Assembly: GCA_000727475.1 (NCBI GenBank)
Contig: KL647297.1
Location: forward strand, 2,809,577 to 2,873,576
Direction of reading: 5' to 3'
Length of the DNA stretch: 64,000 nucleotides
Source: Sarcocystis neurona
Taxonomy: Eukaryota; Apicomplexa; Conoidasida; Eucoccidiorida; Sarcocystidae
Both the position numbers and the translations under genes were made by a program. Positions 23,600 through 34,490 of this stretch are shown in pieces. How positions within the stretch are numbered: the first letter of the stretch is position 1; each line of letters starts with the position of its first letter. The notes under the pieces were generated by a model, which did not search any database, had not been told where the DNA came from, and saw only the letters and a program-made list of their open reading frames with translations.

Positions 23600-24171
23600 G
23601 TCTTTTTCTGTACGATCCGGCCTGTAGCGTCTTCTAGCACACTGCAGCTAGTACTCGCGGACTGTCCGCACCATTTATTATAGTGTATACCGATATGGAT
23701 ACCAAGCACTTGAATTTAACAGATCATAGCTTTGATAATCAGCAGAGCTCCGCAGTCGACGAATGAAAGACCGCCTATGGTGGCAGACCAGGAGGGTATG
23801 TCTCCATCGTGGCTAGCCGGGAGAACCACCTTCTTCGTCTGCCTGGATATGGGAAGAGCTTGCGTTGGAGGGGGGGGGTGAACACAAGACTTTGGAGTGT
23901 TTCTGGATGTAGAAGTTTCTTTTTTGTCATTACAGACATGCAAGTATTTTCTCAGTACGTGTTTGTATATATAGCTTTACGCATAAGTGTACGTGTATGT
24001 GTACTATTTCACGTGTCGCTCGCATAGAAGTAAGCATACGCACGTACATTTCTGTGTGACTATAACGGCGTGTCTACAGAAACGACATTTGTATTATTCT
24101 GCGATCAGTTGCAGACGAGTAATTTTTAACAGATCTCACCACTCTCGTTCGATTTCCTGCGGCAGGAGCAA
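23600..24171. other. Region upstream of rpiA
   Basis: This probably holds the 5' untranslated region and promoter of rpiA. A G9 run lies at 23870-23878. No TATA-like element or conserved motif was identified, and frames are short. Confidence 0.3.
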
Positions 24172-27100
24172 ATGAATCAAGACTCCCGGAAGCAGACGGC
24201 GGTGAGTAGGAAGGGCAGCCACTCAGGCGTCACAAAGTAAGACACAGGAAATTTTTTAAAAAAAGAGCACTACGTGCAGAAGGTTGCAATCTACTTAGTC
24301 GTACCGGTGGTTGAACCCCGTATTCCGTCCCACCAACGTCACTGTTTAGCATCCTCCAGGACACCTCCATTCGTTCCGCGACGATCGCAATCTCGTACAT
24401 GTCACTGGTGTCGAATCCACGCTCTCTTTCGGCATTGTATCAGGCGCATGGTCTCCCTATATTCACCTCCACATCTCGCCATACGTCAAACTACGTCAGT
24501 GCAGTATACGGGGTGGGAACGTGTGTGAAGTTCAAGCTTATTCTTCCGGTGTGTGCAGATTCATCTCCTGTGCTCTTTTCTACGAAACGCTCAATCCGTA
24601 GCCGCGTGCCATTATTTGCTTCTACTTGTAGCCATATGCTGATGTTCTCATCCAGCGTGAAAACTGAATACATTCCAATGGTGCATTGTCGACACCCCGC
24701 CTCCGGTGCTATGTCCAGTGGTATTCCGCCGACGTCCCCGATGTTCAGGATCCTAACCAGCTGGTTGTACGGTGTAGACACGGCTTGTACACTTTGCATC
24801 GTTACTCGAAGAAATAATACGATACGGCAGGCTGAAGTCGACAGTAGCCGCATTCCCTGTCGTACGGGCTGGGGACAACCCGCGCATTTACTCTTCCCTT
24901 ACGAAAAGACAACCAGGGCCCCCGTGAGACTTTCCTGATTATTCATCAGCCGCCTTCGTCGCGTTCGTGGGAGCGAGGCTCTTAGGTCCACTGTCCTCCG
25001 TTTGTGCAGATGATTACTGACTGCCGGTGCTCCTACGAACCTCTAATTTTGGTGGCATGCCCGTGCTCCTACTTATTGTACCACCATACGAAGCTAGTCC
25101 CAGGTCATACTCCTCGTTGATAAAACGTATTTGTTGCATTTGACAACGATCTGCGGAATGGGTGCAACTGCAGTGGACCGGGACGGGCGCGCCTGTAGCG
25201 TCGACGGACATCTGAAACATTTCGTACAGTATCCGCCTCTTTATATTTTGTCCCGTTGCATACTCCCACTCCCTTTCAGAGATTCTGCACGTGGACGCAG
25301 TGCGCGGAAGCAGATTCACATGGGGTCTTATGTATCTGTCCCCTTTTTGTCTGTTCGAGAACCCTTTTCCTGTAAAAGCACCGCCTTTGGTAAATTCCGG
25401 AGCGAGGTACAGACACGGAAACGCGTCGCACGTGTGAGGACTGCCTCTGAACATTTTTGCACGCATCACTTATATGTATGCACACAACAGCAGGTGCAAA
25501 AGCAAATGTCTCTCTACACAGATGTGTTCGTACGTGTGCGTACACACATACGTCGGTGTCTGTTCCTGTAAGCGCACACGGGTACCCTGGTGTACGCAGT
25601 TTTGCAGTCCCTTCATTCCTGTTTTGTATTTCTTCTTTCAGGGCTTTGCCGCCGTCGACCGCTTCGTGAAGAGCGACATAAAAGTTGGTCTGGGCACGGG
25701 ATCTACAGCAGCGTTTGTTGTGCAGCGTCTGGGAGAGCTGCTGCAAGAGGGGAAATTGAGAAATGTACTTGGCGTGCCCACCAGCGAAGGCACCAGACAA
25801 CTCGTAAGTACACGATTTTCAGAGAGGGTGGCCGACCGTTCACGAGCCATTAACGATGGAGGCGAGACAGTTGCAAGTGCTTAATTACCAGCAAGAAACA
25901 GGGCAAAGCAGAATACTGGTAAATTTCCGATAGAAGTGACACCCGCCGAGAATTCTACGCACAAGCGAATGTCTGCAGTAAAAGCTGCAAGCCTGTACGT
26001 GTTGTAATTTGCGGTTAGGCAGTCTACCATGCGTGTCTGGTCTAACAAGTCTTTCAACCCATCTAACTATTTGTCTATGTGTATATATGGATACTGTAAT
26101 GCACTTTTTTGACGAGTAAACACGTAAGCAGTTGCTGCTCGTGTGCGGTTCTTTCCAGGCCTAAGACACTGTGAAACAAACTCATCCGCAGCAGGTTTCC
26201 ATCAACACGAAGATAAAGGATTCCCCTCACGTGCCTAGAGAGAAACACCGTGTTTCTTTCCACACATGTATACCCACTTTTCCCTCCCTCTAGTTGTACA
26301 TTGATGTGTGTGTTCGCAAACAAGAACCAGTCATCTGCTGTAACTACGGTAGCGCGAGCTGCAGAGGTTGTGTCAAAGTCACTCGCGCTGCCGTATGTTT
26401 CAGGCAGAGCGATGGAACATCCCTACTATTAATTTGAACGACCTCGCCGAGGGAGAGCTGCTGGATGTCTGCATCGATGGAGCAGACGAAGTACTGCTAC
26501 CGCAGCTGCATCTCATCAAAGGACGAGGAGGCGCGCTGCTGCGTGAAAAAATGGTGGCTGCTGCTTCCAAAAAGTTTGTCGTAGTGAGGCCTTCACCACC
26601 GCATTTTGTTGCTCCGTGTGCACACAGGACATAATCGTCTTCCTCCGTACGAAGACATACGCATAGTAGTCTGTCTGGCCACACACATATCTTCTTGTAT
26701 AGTGAGACGTACATACGTAATTTCGTACACCCGTCACCTGCCTATCTGTATTCAAGCTGCCTACACGTACATACATACGCAGATATGTTTGTCTCCTTAC
26801 GTCTACATGTAGGTGGTCACAGCTACTACCATTGTAGAGACGTTGGTGCTTGTGTATGGCTTGTGGACAGTAAATGTGGCGCAGGCGGCCTGGTGCTTGA
26901 TCTTTTGCAAAGACGATTAAGCACGGTGGTTCGACGGTGAGATTGAGTCTGCACTGATTTTTCTCGTGCTTCGGCTGCCGCACTTGCTGGTGGATGTAGG
27001 CACACACAGTTGCGCGGGCCTGTCTGCGTCTGTCTGTGAAGGTTTCTCTCTAGCAATTGACGGAGACGAATACGCAGTGTGTCCCTCGGCTTCTCTTTTC

Positions 27101-30100
27101 TGTACATCGGGAAACGAGTCTGTCTTTCGTCCATTCATTTGTTGTATAATGAGGCCTTCACATGAAGGCGGATTGATAAGCAGTGTTCGTAAAGACGTTT
27201 GCCTACATGCGCGGAGGGGAGGCGTGCACGTGTACGACAACACACGTGTGTGGCTCCTCTGTCTTCTTGTTCTTTCTGTGTGTAGTTTTTCGTGTGTCTC
27301 GTGCGTCGTTTGGCTGTGTGTATGCGCGTGCTTATATCTCTCTGGCCGAGACCGTGCGCCTTGCTTTTCCTGTCCTTCTCTGTCTCCGTCTGTATATTTA
27401 TACGTGTCTTTGTGTTCTGGTTCTGAGTGGCGCTGTTTTGGGTGGATAAAGGCTTTTTTAGCAATAACATGTAGCAGCAGAAGTGTTGCTAGAATCTTTG
27501 CATTGTCAGCATTTGTTATAAAAGCGCACGTCGTCCTTTCGCTGCCTTGTCTTTTTTCTTGTTCCTTTCTTCCGCCCTTGTCCTTCTACTGTCCATGTTA
27601 TTATTCTTCCGTTTCGGTACGTCTCTGACGAGAGTTCGGAGCAGTGTTGCCGGCTGGTGGGAGAGACAGCATGCGCAGCGGCAGGATTTGTCTGGGAAGC
27701 AGCTGCAGGATGTACAGCAGTAGCAGACGGGGTAGCGGAACAGCCGGAACCGCGCTGTGCTTTAGGAAAGATTTAGCAGCGTAGACGACCGCAGCACACA
27801 GATACAGCAACGCCTGAGGCAAAGGTACGTGGGCAACAGAAATTACTGCAGCAGCGTAAGCAGCACCAAAAGACGCAGCAGAGAATGCCAACAGCAGAAG
27901 TCTACCACAGCAGCGTAGGCAGCATTAAAAGACGCAGCAGAGAATGCCAGCAGCAGCAGTCTACCACATGCGTAAGCGGATACACGGTGAACAGAATATA
28001 CATCCGCAGACTATGTAGCGGCAGGTTACGTCGCAGCAGACTATACGTAGCGGCAGACAATCTAGCAGCAGATAATGTACCAGCAGACTACATTTAGCAG
28101 CAGGTGATGCAGAGGTAATGTAGCAGCATACTATGTAGCAGCAAGCAACGTAGCAGTAGGCTAGGTAGCAGCAGGCAACATAGCAGCAGACTATACGTAG
28201 CAGCAGATAATGTAACAGCAGACTGTATAGCAGCAGATTGACAGCCGACCACGTAGCAGTGTAATATGCAACAATGGGACAGAAAGTACCAGAATAGGCA
28301 GCAGCGGAAGGTGCAGCAGCGGCGGAAGATCCAGCAGCAGAGGAGACAAATTCGTGGCACTCTGCGCCAAAATACAAACGACATATGCAGCAGAAGAAGA
28401 GGCAGCAACAAATGAGGCAGGAACAGGCTACGCAGGAAGAGAAAACCAGCAACATCACACGCTGCACCGGAATACACCGCAGCAGCAGGCGGTGAAAAAC
28501 AGAGAACTCGGCGGCGTGAAGTGCGGAAGAAACCGAAGTACCGTACGGAGCAGCAGACTATTGAACACCACACGAGAACCAGCAGCAGGACGGAGGCAGC
28601 AGCAGAAGAGGCAGCAAAGGAAGACGTGTAAGGGAAGGAGGCAGTAACGGAAGAGGCAGCAGCAGGAAGAGCGATACTTTGAGCAGCTGTATATGAAGCA
28701 GCAGTGCTGCGTTAGTGGTTTATTCCGCACTGTAGCACCAGACCGCGCAGCAGCGTAGTCACCACGAACGAACGGGGACGAGAAGAGGCGCTTGCATTCG
28801 TTTTTTACTTCTTTCTATCGTGTCCTGTACTGCGGGACCCTTAGTCTGTTGACTTCCTTCCTTTGAGTTTTGTCTACAGCGGTACATTCTTTCTCTGGTA
28901 GAAGTCTTTCTTTTCATGAGGGCGTCCTTCCTCACCCCCAGTTCAAATTGTTTTTGACTGTTTGTCTTCTCTGCCCCTTCTTTGCCCTTCCCATCTCGCT
29001 CTCTATCTTTTTTTTGAGTGTCTGTTCTTATTTTTCCCTTTCCCTCCATCATTTCGCAACTCTTACCATTCGCTCCATCCCGCCAACGCGTTCTTCTCCT
29101 CCTCATTTCCTCTCACTTGCTTGAAGTTCTTCCCTCCCCCCATTTCTCCTGTTTCGTTTTTCTCGGTGCTGCTCGTCTACTTTTTCATCCTGTGCCTGTG
29201 CTCCTTCATCTCTGCTGTTCTTCATCATCCTCTCCTTTGTTCTCTCCCTTCCATTCCTTCTTCCCTTCCTTCCTCTTCCTTTCTCATTCATTCGTGTTCT
29301 CCCCCCCTCTCCCGTCTTCCTGCTTCCTTTAAAAGTACTTCGCTGGTGCTGTCCCTTGTGTACCCTTGTTCTTTCGTGTCTTTTTGCCGCCTTCTCCCTT
29401 TCACACCTTTTTCTGTGTTTTCTACTCTTTCACCTGTCGCTCTCTTTCTTTACTTCTTCCCTCCCTCGTCTTCATTTCTTCTTCTTCGTCCGCGCTTTTC
29501 TTCTGCCGTTTTTTCTTTCTTTTTCCCATTTTGTTCGCGTGTGTCTCTGTTGCTCTATTCTTTTCGTAGCTTAATCCTTCTTCGCTGTTCGGCTTTAATC
29601 GGCTTGGTGCTTCTTTCTCTCTCTTCCCGCGCACTATCTTTACTTGATGATAGTGCCTTGCTGCTGCAGCTTGTCCCGGTATGTGAAGAGTAGAGAGCAA
29701 TGCAGCTGCTGCTGCTGCGTGCCCAGTGCTTGGGTCGGGCGTGTGCGGCTGCTGCGTCAGAGGGGCGTGCGGCTGCTCTTGCTGTTGCATCTTGGGTTTC
29801 GTCGTAGGTAGCAGACAGCAGCAAACTGGTGGACCAGCGCCGAGGCTTGGGGCTAACCGGCGCGCTCCCTGTCGAGGTCGTCGCTGTTTCTTCGCGACAC
29901 GTGCTGCGTTGCATATCTATGCTGCCCACCGTCAAAGGGTGTTGTAGCCACGTCGCCATCCGACCCCGCCAGCAGCAGCAGAAGCAGCAAGACTCGCAGC
30001 AGACACTGAAGCAGCAGCACGGGGTAAAGGCTGCAGAGGAAGATTACTATGTGACTGATAATGGGAATCACATCGTTGACCTTTTCTTTCAAAAGCCGGT

Positions 30101-30137
30101 GGCGGATCCTCATGCCCTTAACCGCGACCTCCGCAGT
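24172..30137 (+). CDS. rpiA: Ribose-5-phosphate isomerase A, four exons recognised, 3' end missing
   Basis: The enzyme interconverts ribose 5-phosphate and ribulose 5-phosphate in the non-oxidative pentose phosphate pathway; it is probably cytosolic. Exons: 24172-24201 ([10 protein letters not shown]; stop upstream in frame at 24127), 25642-25803, 26404-26583 and 29808-30137. All junctions are phase 0 with GTGAGT, GTAAGT, GTGAGG and GTAAGT donors and AG acceptors. The 234 residues follow the family order. They show the phosphate-binding loop [10 protein letters not shown] (26-35), CIDGADEV (87-94, the catalytic-site Asp pair), [13 protein letters not shown] (101-113, containing the expected Lys103 and Glu112), FVVVADSSK across the exon 3/4 junction, GALPVEVV (142-149) and [10 protein letters not shown] (206-215). 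A Gln-rich insertion sits at about 179-194, where the Plasmodium enzyme has a short loop. The last exon (the TGVV-x-x-G-x-F and DG-V-x-L region, about 30 residues) was not found downstream. Introns of 1.4, 0.6 and 3.2 kb carry repeats. Confidence 0.93.
24250..25470 (-). pseudogene. Broken coding-like sequence antisense within rpiA intron 1
   Basis: Three minus-strand stretches look like protein but lie in different frames. About 25240-25014 includes [17 protein letters not shown] and ends at a stop. 24853-24491 (120 codons from an ATG) includes [13 protein letters not shown], then [19 protein letters not shown]. About 24400-24250 includes [19 protein letters not shown]. They would need introns or frameshifts to join. 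No family was recognised with confidence; a degenerate retroelement or an undetected multi-exon minus-strand gene would both fit. Codon use lacks the CAG runs of neighbouring genes. Confidence 0.35.
27600..28770 (+). repeat. CAG-rich minisatellite region in rpiA intron 3
   Basis: Between 27985 and 28265 the unit GCAGCAGRCWAYGTA recurs more than a dozen times with small changes (for example CTATGTAGCAGCAAGCAACG). It carries TAG in one + frame throughout, so that frame is not coding. Two other patches of interrupted CAG repeats flank it (27840-27960 with a direct repeat of the form CAGCGTAAGCAGCA..AAAAGACGCAGCAGAGAATGCCA, and 28290-28680). The minus strand at 27891-27601 is open for 96 codons (hydrophobic, Ala/Leu-rich) but is most simply a shadow of the repeat. 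Confidence 0.7.
28865..29665 (+). repeat. About 800-bp pyrimidine-rich tract upstream of rpiA exon 4
   Basis: The + strand is overwhelmingly C and T (CTTCTTTCT, CCTTCCTCTTCC, TTTTTTTT and similar) with few purines over about 800 bases. The complementary strand is purine-rich. It lies in the last identified intron of rpiA and ends about 140 bases before the exon 4 acceptor (29806-29807). It may act as an extended polypyrimidine tract or form triplex (H-DNA) structures. All + frames give Ser/Leu/Phe/Pro strings and all - frames Glu/Lys/Arg strings; neither is taken as coding. Confidence 0.75.
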
Positions 30138-32270
30138 GTAAGTATGTAGGAGAGGTGGTCGTGGAGAAACCTAGACGTACGGTCTCTGTGTGCACGTGTC
30201 TTGTGTGTTTAGACACACACCTGTAGGTCTTGGGATACGTACTTGTTTATGTGTCGTTACTGTCTATGAATCCCTCTGTCCGTGGAGGACCTGTCTCTCC
30301 ATCTGTATCTTTCTCTATCGGCGCGAGTCTGTTTACGTATCTAGCTCTGTCTGCATATTGTCACTGCTTTCTATTCACCTGTTTACTCGTCAATCACTCA
30401 GCATCTCTGCTGTTGCTCTAACTTGATATATATTTATACGTGTACACACATATGTGCGTATACCGATGCGTTGCACACTTCCTTTTCTCCCTCGCTCTCC
30501 CGCTGTCTCGTTACATTTCGCATACGCTTGAACAACCCGTTGGGCTTCCTGTCAATTTTCCCCGGCTTTTTCCGAGAGCGGCGCCTCCAGGGTTGTTGCC
30601 TGCAAAAAAGTAGGAGTAACGCTCGAGTGAAAGGTGCTGAGCGACGCTGCGTGGTCCGTCAAGTGGACGACGCGTTTCCTGCTCAAGCTGTTTTACGTAT
30701 TTTCTGCTTCTCTTCTTGTTTCCCTTTGCACGACGAGCGTACCTCCGCCGGTGCTCTTTTCTTCCTGCTGTCGGTGGCACGCGGCAGCCTCCTCCCTTCC
30801 TTCTTTACCTTTTTCTTGTCCTCCTTCTGCATTTTCAACTGCTCTTGTACTGCTGTGTGCTCTACGGTTTCTACAAAAACAACTTACATTTTCTTCAAGA
30901 GCAAACGGGGAATGAATGCGCGTGGGAAACTGTGTACACTGTTGCAAATGTTCGTGCTTCCGGGCTTCGCCGACGACCTGCAGACTTTGTGTCCAGCGGA
31001 GGAGACGGTATCGTTCAACTTGTGGGTTCTCCTAAATTGTCTGTTGCATGCGCGCGAGAACACACACACACGTATATACCCACGCACACATACAAGTGTA
31101 TGCATGTCTTATGTTTCTACATGTTTGTGTGTACGTGTGGGTGCTTGAATGATATGTGTACACACATATGTGTATATGCCTGTACGAGTAGCTTCGTAAG
31201 TAGGTTTGCGCTTCTACACACTACCTGTCTATTCTGCACTGAGTCGACTGGTGTATTTCTGTCTCGTTGTACATGTATGGGTGTTCGTGCATATACACCT
31301 ATGTATCTATATATATCTATCTATATATATATATATATACGTATACATACGTCTATGTGTATGCATTATATATACACGTCTGTGTACACAAAAACGTGCA
31401 CCCACAGGCATACAAACACACACAGATGAACACACATGTATTTATTTGTGTATTTACACACATATACGTTTACCTACGTAGGTATATAGCTCCGCGCGTC
31501 TATTTTGGAGATGCAGGTCGGTATGCTCGTGTGTGCCTGCGTACAAGGCCCAACGTGTAAATATGGATAACAATACAAATTTTTCTCCTGCCCCCTGCGT
31601 GGACACCTATAATTCGTTTTCGATACCTGGTGGTAGGCACTTCTCAGAATCTTCTTCGGTCCGCTGCTGCTCGACCACTATACATCTCTCTAGAGGGGTG
31701 GGCCGGGATCGGTCTAGAGCAGCCAGGCCTGGATCTGTCTAGAGCAGCCACGCCAGCGCCATGTACTTTTTCCTTCTCTCCCTCTTTCAGATGTGGATGC
31801 GTGCACATATGGAGCTACACATATATGTATATATATATGTATAATATATGTGTATGTATGTTTGTGTATAACTCCGTCTCTACATTTGTGGTCGCGCCTA
31901 TATGTTTTTTCACGTATAAATGAGAAAGGCAATTGGCGTTTCTTCTTTTAATACATGTTTATGCTTGCATCCGGACTCGCCTGTAGGTAATTAGTATATG
32001 CCTTTTGCTAATGATTCAATCTGATCCCTGCTTCTTCCGTGTGAAGTTTTGCGGCGAGTGAAGCGATACCATTTAGTGTTGACCTCTTTCAAAAGGATTC
32101 TTCTGTTTGTCTTTTCGGCGCGCGGCTACACACATTGTGTATACATACATATATATATACATATATGCGAACGTGCAAGTGTACGTCTACATAAATATGG
32201 ACACATGTATATATATATATGCATATATGTGCATATGTCAGACACGTACATATACGTGAACGTGTGTCTC
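30138..32270. repeat. rpiA 3' intron or intergenic DNA with TA/CA microsatellites
   Basis: The donor GTAAGT at 30138 shows that at least one more rpiA exon should lie downstream, but none was recognised. (TA)n runs lie at 31320-31340 and 32195-32222, with CA runs at 31060-31072. About 30540-31040 is of balanced composition and open in two + frames (for example 30716-31429) without a family match. A short duplication (a TCTAGAG(C/G)...CAGCCA motif near 31690, 31713 and 31738) is present. Confidence 0.45.
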
Positions 32271-32271
32271 T

Positions 32272-32868
32272 TCAGAACATTCTTTCTCGCGTTGTATGCG
32301 AGGAGACCTTGTGTCGCCGGGGGACGTCGTGAGGGTGTGTAGGGGGCAGCAAGCACCAAGAAACATTCCTCTGGACGTGGTGCGAACCAGGGGAGCCTGG
32401 TGGCTCTGTGTGTGTGTGTGTGTCTGTGTCTGTCTGTCTGTGTCTGTGTGTGCAGTGGGGGTGGGTGGGGGAATGTCTACGCCTGCTGTGTTGCTGCTTA
32501 CGCCACGGCTGCTGCTGCTGCTGTTGCGGCCGCCGCTTCCTCTGCTGCTGGGGGTGTGTTACACGTGGTGGTGCTGGCGGCATTGCTGTTACTGTGGTCG
32601 CTGCTGGTGGCCTGGTTGCTGTTGCTGCCGGCTTGCTGCAGCTTGTCTGGGTGTCGCTACTAGTGCTGTGGCGAGGGTTGCTGCTGCTGCTTTGATACAG
32701 TTGCTGCTCTTGTGCATGCGAATCGGTGGTTTCTGACAGGTGGTGGGAGTCGTAGAAACGGGATTGTTTCTGGACATGACATCGACCTGCTTGGTCGCGC
32801 ACCCGGATGGATCGATTCAAGTCCTGCAGCCTGCCGCAGCTGCAGCAAACTAGAAAGGGAAGCTTCAC
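32272..32868 (-). CDS. Putative Gln/Pro/Thr-rich coding segment, uncertain
   Basis: On the minus strand 32868-32272 stays open. It reads CSCGRLQDLNRSIRVRDQAG, then Ser/Ala/Thr-rich sequence, VTHPQQQRKRRPQQQQQQPW and a His/Thr-rich end that is simply a translated (CA)n tract (about 32405-32450). The frame opens with GTG, not ATG, so a splice acceptor would be needed. The plus strand gives Cys/Leu strings. No family was recognised; it may be an exon of a minus-strand gene continuing elsewhere. Confidence 0.3.
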   Translation of the reverse strand: MKLPFLVCCSCGRLQDLNRSIRVRDQAGRCHVQKQSRFYDSHHLSETTDSHAQEQQLYQSSSSNPRHSTSSDTQTSCSKPAATATRPPAATTVTAMPPAPPRVTHPQQQRKRRPQQQQQQPWRKQQHSRRRHSPTHPHCTHRHRQTDTDTHTHTEPPGSPGSHHVQRNVSWCLLPPTHPHDVPRRHKVSSHTTRERMF

Positions 32869-32869
32869 T

Positions 32870-34490
32870 TGAGCAGCCGCTCTAGTGCGATGCTTTTGTT
32901 GCTAGTAAAGAGAGAGGGGGATCGAGAGCGAGCTGTGCTTGTTGCGGTGAGATTACTGTTGCTGCTGCTACAGAGCGAGACACCCTAGGCGGTGCTGAGG
33001 CCTGTCAAGTACTGCTGCGCATTCAAGACAGCTACCATGCGTTTACTTGAGACTGCCGCAGCCCTGGTGCTATTTTATCCACTGCGTGCCAGAATTACAA
33101 CACAAAACCTCTTCTGAAAATGCAGACAGACGTTGGCTGCTGATGGCAGCGGGAGAGCACACACGTTCCCGTCACCGTTCTCTCTCTCTCGTCATATGTA
33201 TGTTACATACGTGTGTTTGCTGCTCGTGCTGCCGCTGCTCCTAGACTTCAGAAAGCTTCGTGCACCAAAGTTTAGCAGCAGACGGCCTATTTTAAGGACA
33301 TCGATACGACGTTCCGAACGCGTACCAGGCGAGACAACAGCTGCAGTGTGTATACCCAATAAGAGAACCCGAAGTTGCTGAATGGGCGACACGCGCAGTA
33401 GCACTAGCAGGGACACAAACAAGCGCACCATGCAAAGCTTCAGCATGGAAAACAGCAGGAAAGGAGCTGCGGCGCGTGAAGTAGGATTTGCGGCAATCTC
33501 CTTGTCTAGGCGATAGCTCAATTACGGACTGGACATTCTATTAGCGCAGCATACGAGGCATCGACTGCAGCAGCAGCGCATGATGGGCGCATGCAGAATA
33601 GCAACAAGAGCAGCAGCCTCGTATAAAGGGATCATGCTAAGCAGCAGCAGTAGCAGCAGCGGATGAGCACGGGCTGCACGCGAAGTAGCGGCGGCGGCAG
33701 CAGACCTGGACGCCGTGAGATTCGCGCGGCAGAAGCACATGGACTGATCCACATGCAGCCGTAGTGAAGGCAGCTGTAGTATGACATGTGCCGTGTGGGG
33801 GACAGCAATAGCACCAAATCACGAGGCACAGCAGGATATAAAACAGCAGGATGCCTGCAAAGTGTCAGCGTGTTATCGGTAGAAGTGTTGATGGCTACGG
33901 AACAGCGATGGTGGAAAGTAGGGAAAGGCGGTAAAGGAAGGAGCGGCAGCACGACCAACGAAGAGATGAGAGATGGGGTGGAGGGGCAGCAGCAGCAGCC
34001 GGAGGGAAATACGTGCTGCAGGTGAAGCCACCAGAGGAGCTCCCTACGCCGCGCTGCACCGCGCGACGCAGCAGCAACAGAGGAGAGAAGAGGAGCTTTA
34101 GCGGCCTCGATGGGAAGTCTGTTTGTGCACGGGGTCTCACCAGACCGTGCCCTTTTTCTGCACAAGCAGCCATACTGCTGGAACAGCAGCGTTCTCTTCC
34201 ACGACGCGTAGACTACCCCGCTCCGCGGTGCCGCACCGTCAACATGAATACTACCTTCGACACACGACGTTCACGGAGGCAGGTGCCCGCGGCTGTGGAA
34301 GTTGCGCCGTCTCCATTACGGTATGTTGCCGTTGCAGTTATGGACTGCTGCTGCGCCTGCTGCCCGACTAAGGAGACTGTCCGGGTGCCGCAGGCGCTGC
34401 TCATGCTGCTGTTGCCAGAGCTTTTGAAGAAGCTCCACGGTTTTCCAGCGACGTTCGAAAGACAGACAAAAACGCATGCGTAGTCTATGC
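32870..34490. other. CAG-interrupted island, strand and frame undecided
   Basis: Triplet-rich patches lie at 33200-33245, 33560-33720 and 33985-34080. The + strand is open over 34013-34483 (156 codons) with a helix-like end VPQALLMLLLPELLKKLHGF; the opposite strand is open over 34506-34213 and 34173-33895. Each has some protein-like character, and there is no splice site or domain to choose between them. Confidence 0.3.

Noticed and set aside
23585..23605. GGTTCGAGTC resembling a tRNA B box
   Set aside because: No matching A box, acceptor stem or anticodon arm could be folded around it; it is part of the 98-bp tandem repeat.
28962..29693. A 243-codon + strand ORF, Ser/Leu/Phe-rich, resembling a membrane protein
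   Set aside because: It is the direct translation of an 800-bp pyrimidine tract, which makes hydrophobic codons in every + frame, and it lies in an rpiA intron.
31487..31556. A + frame reading RVYFGDAGRYARV that recalls the C-terminal part of RpiA
   Set aside because: The match is short, lacks the preceding TGVV-x-x-G-x-F segment in any nearby frame, has no good acceptor and sits in microsatellite-flanked DNA.
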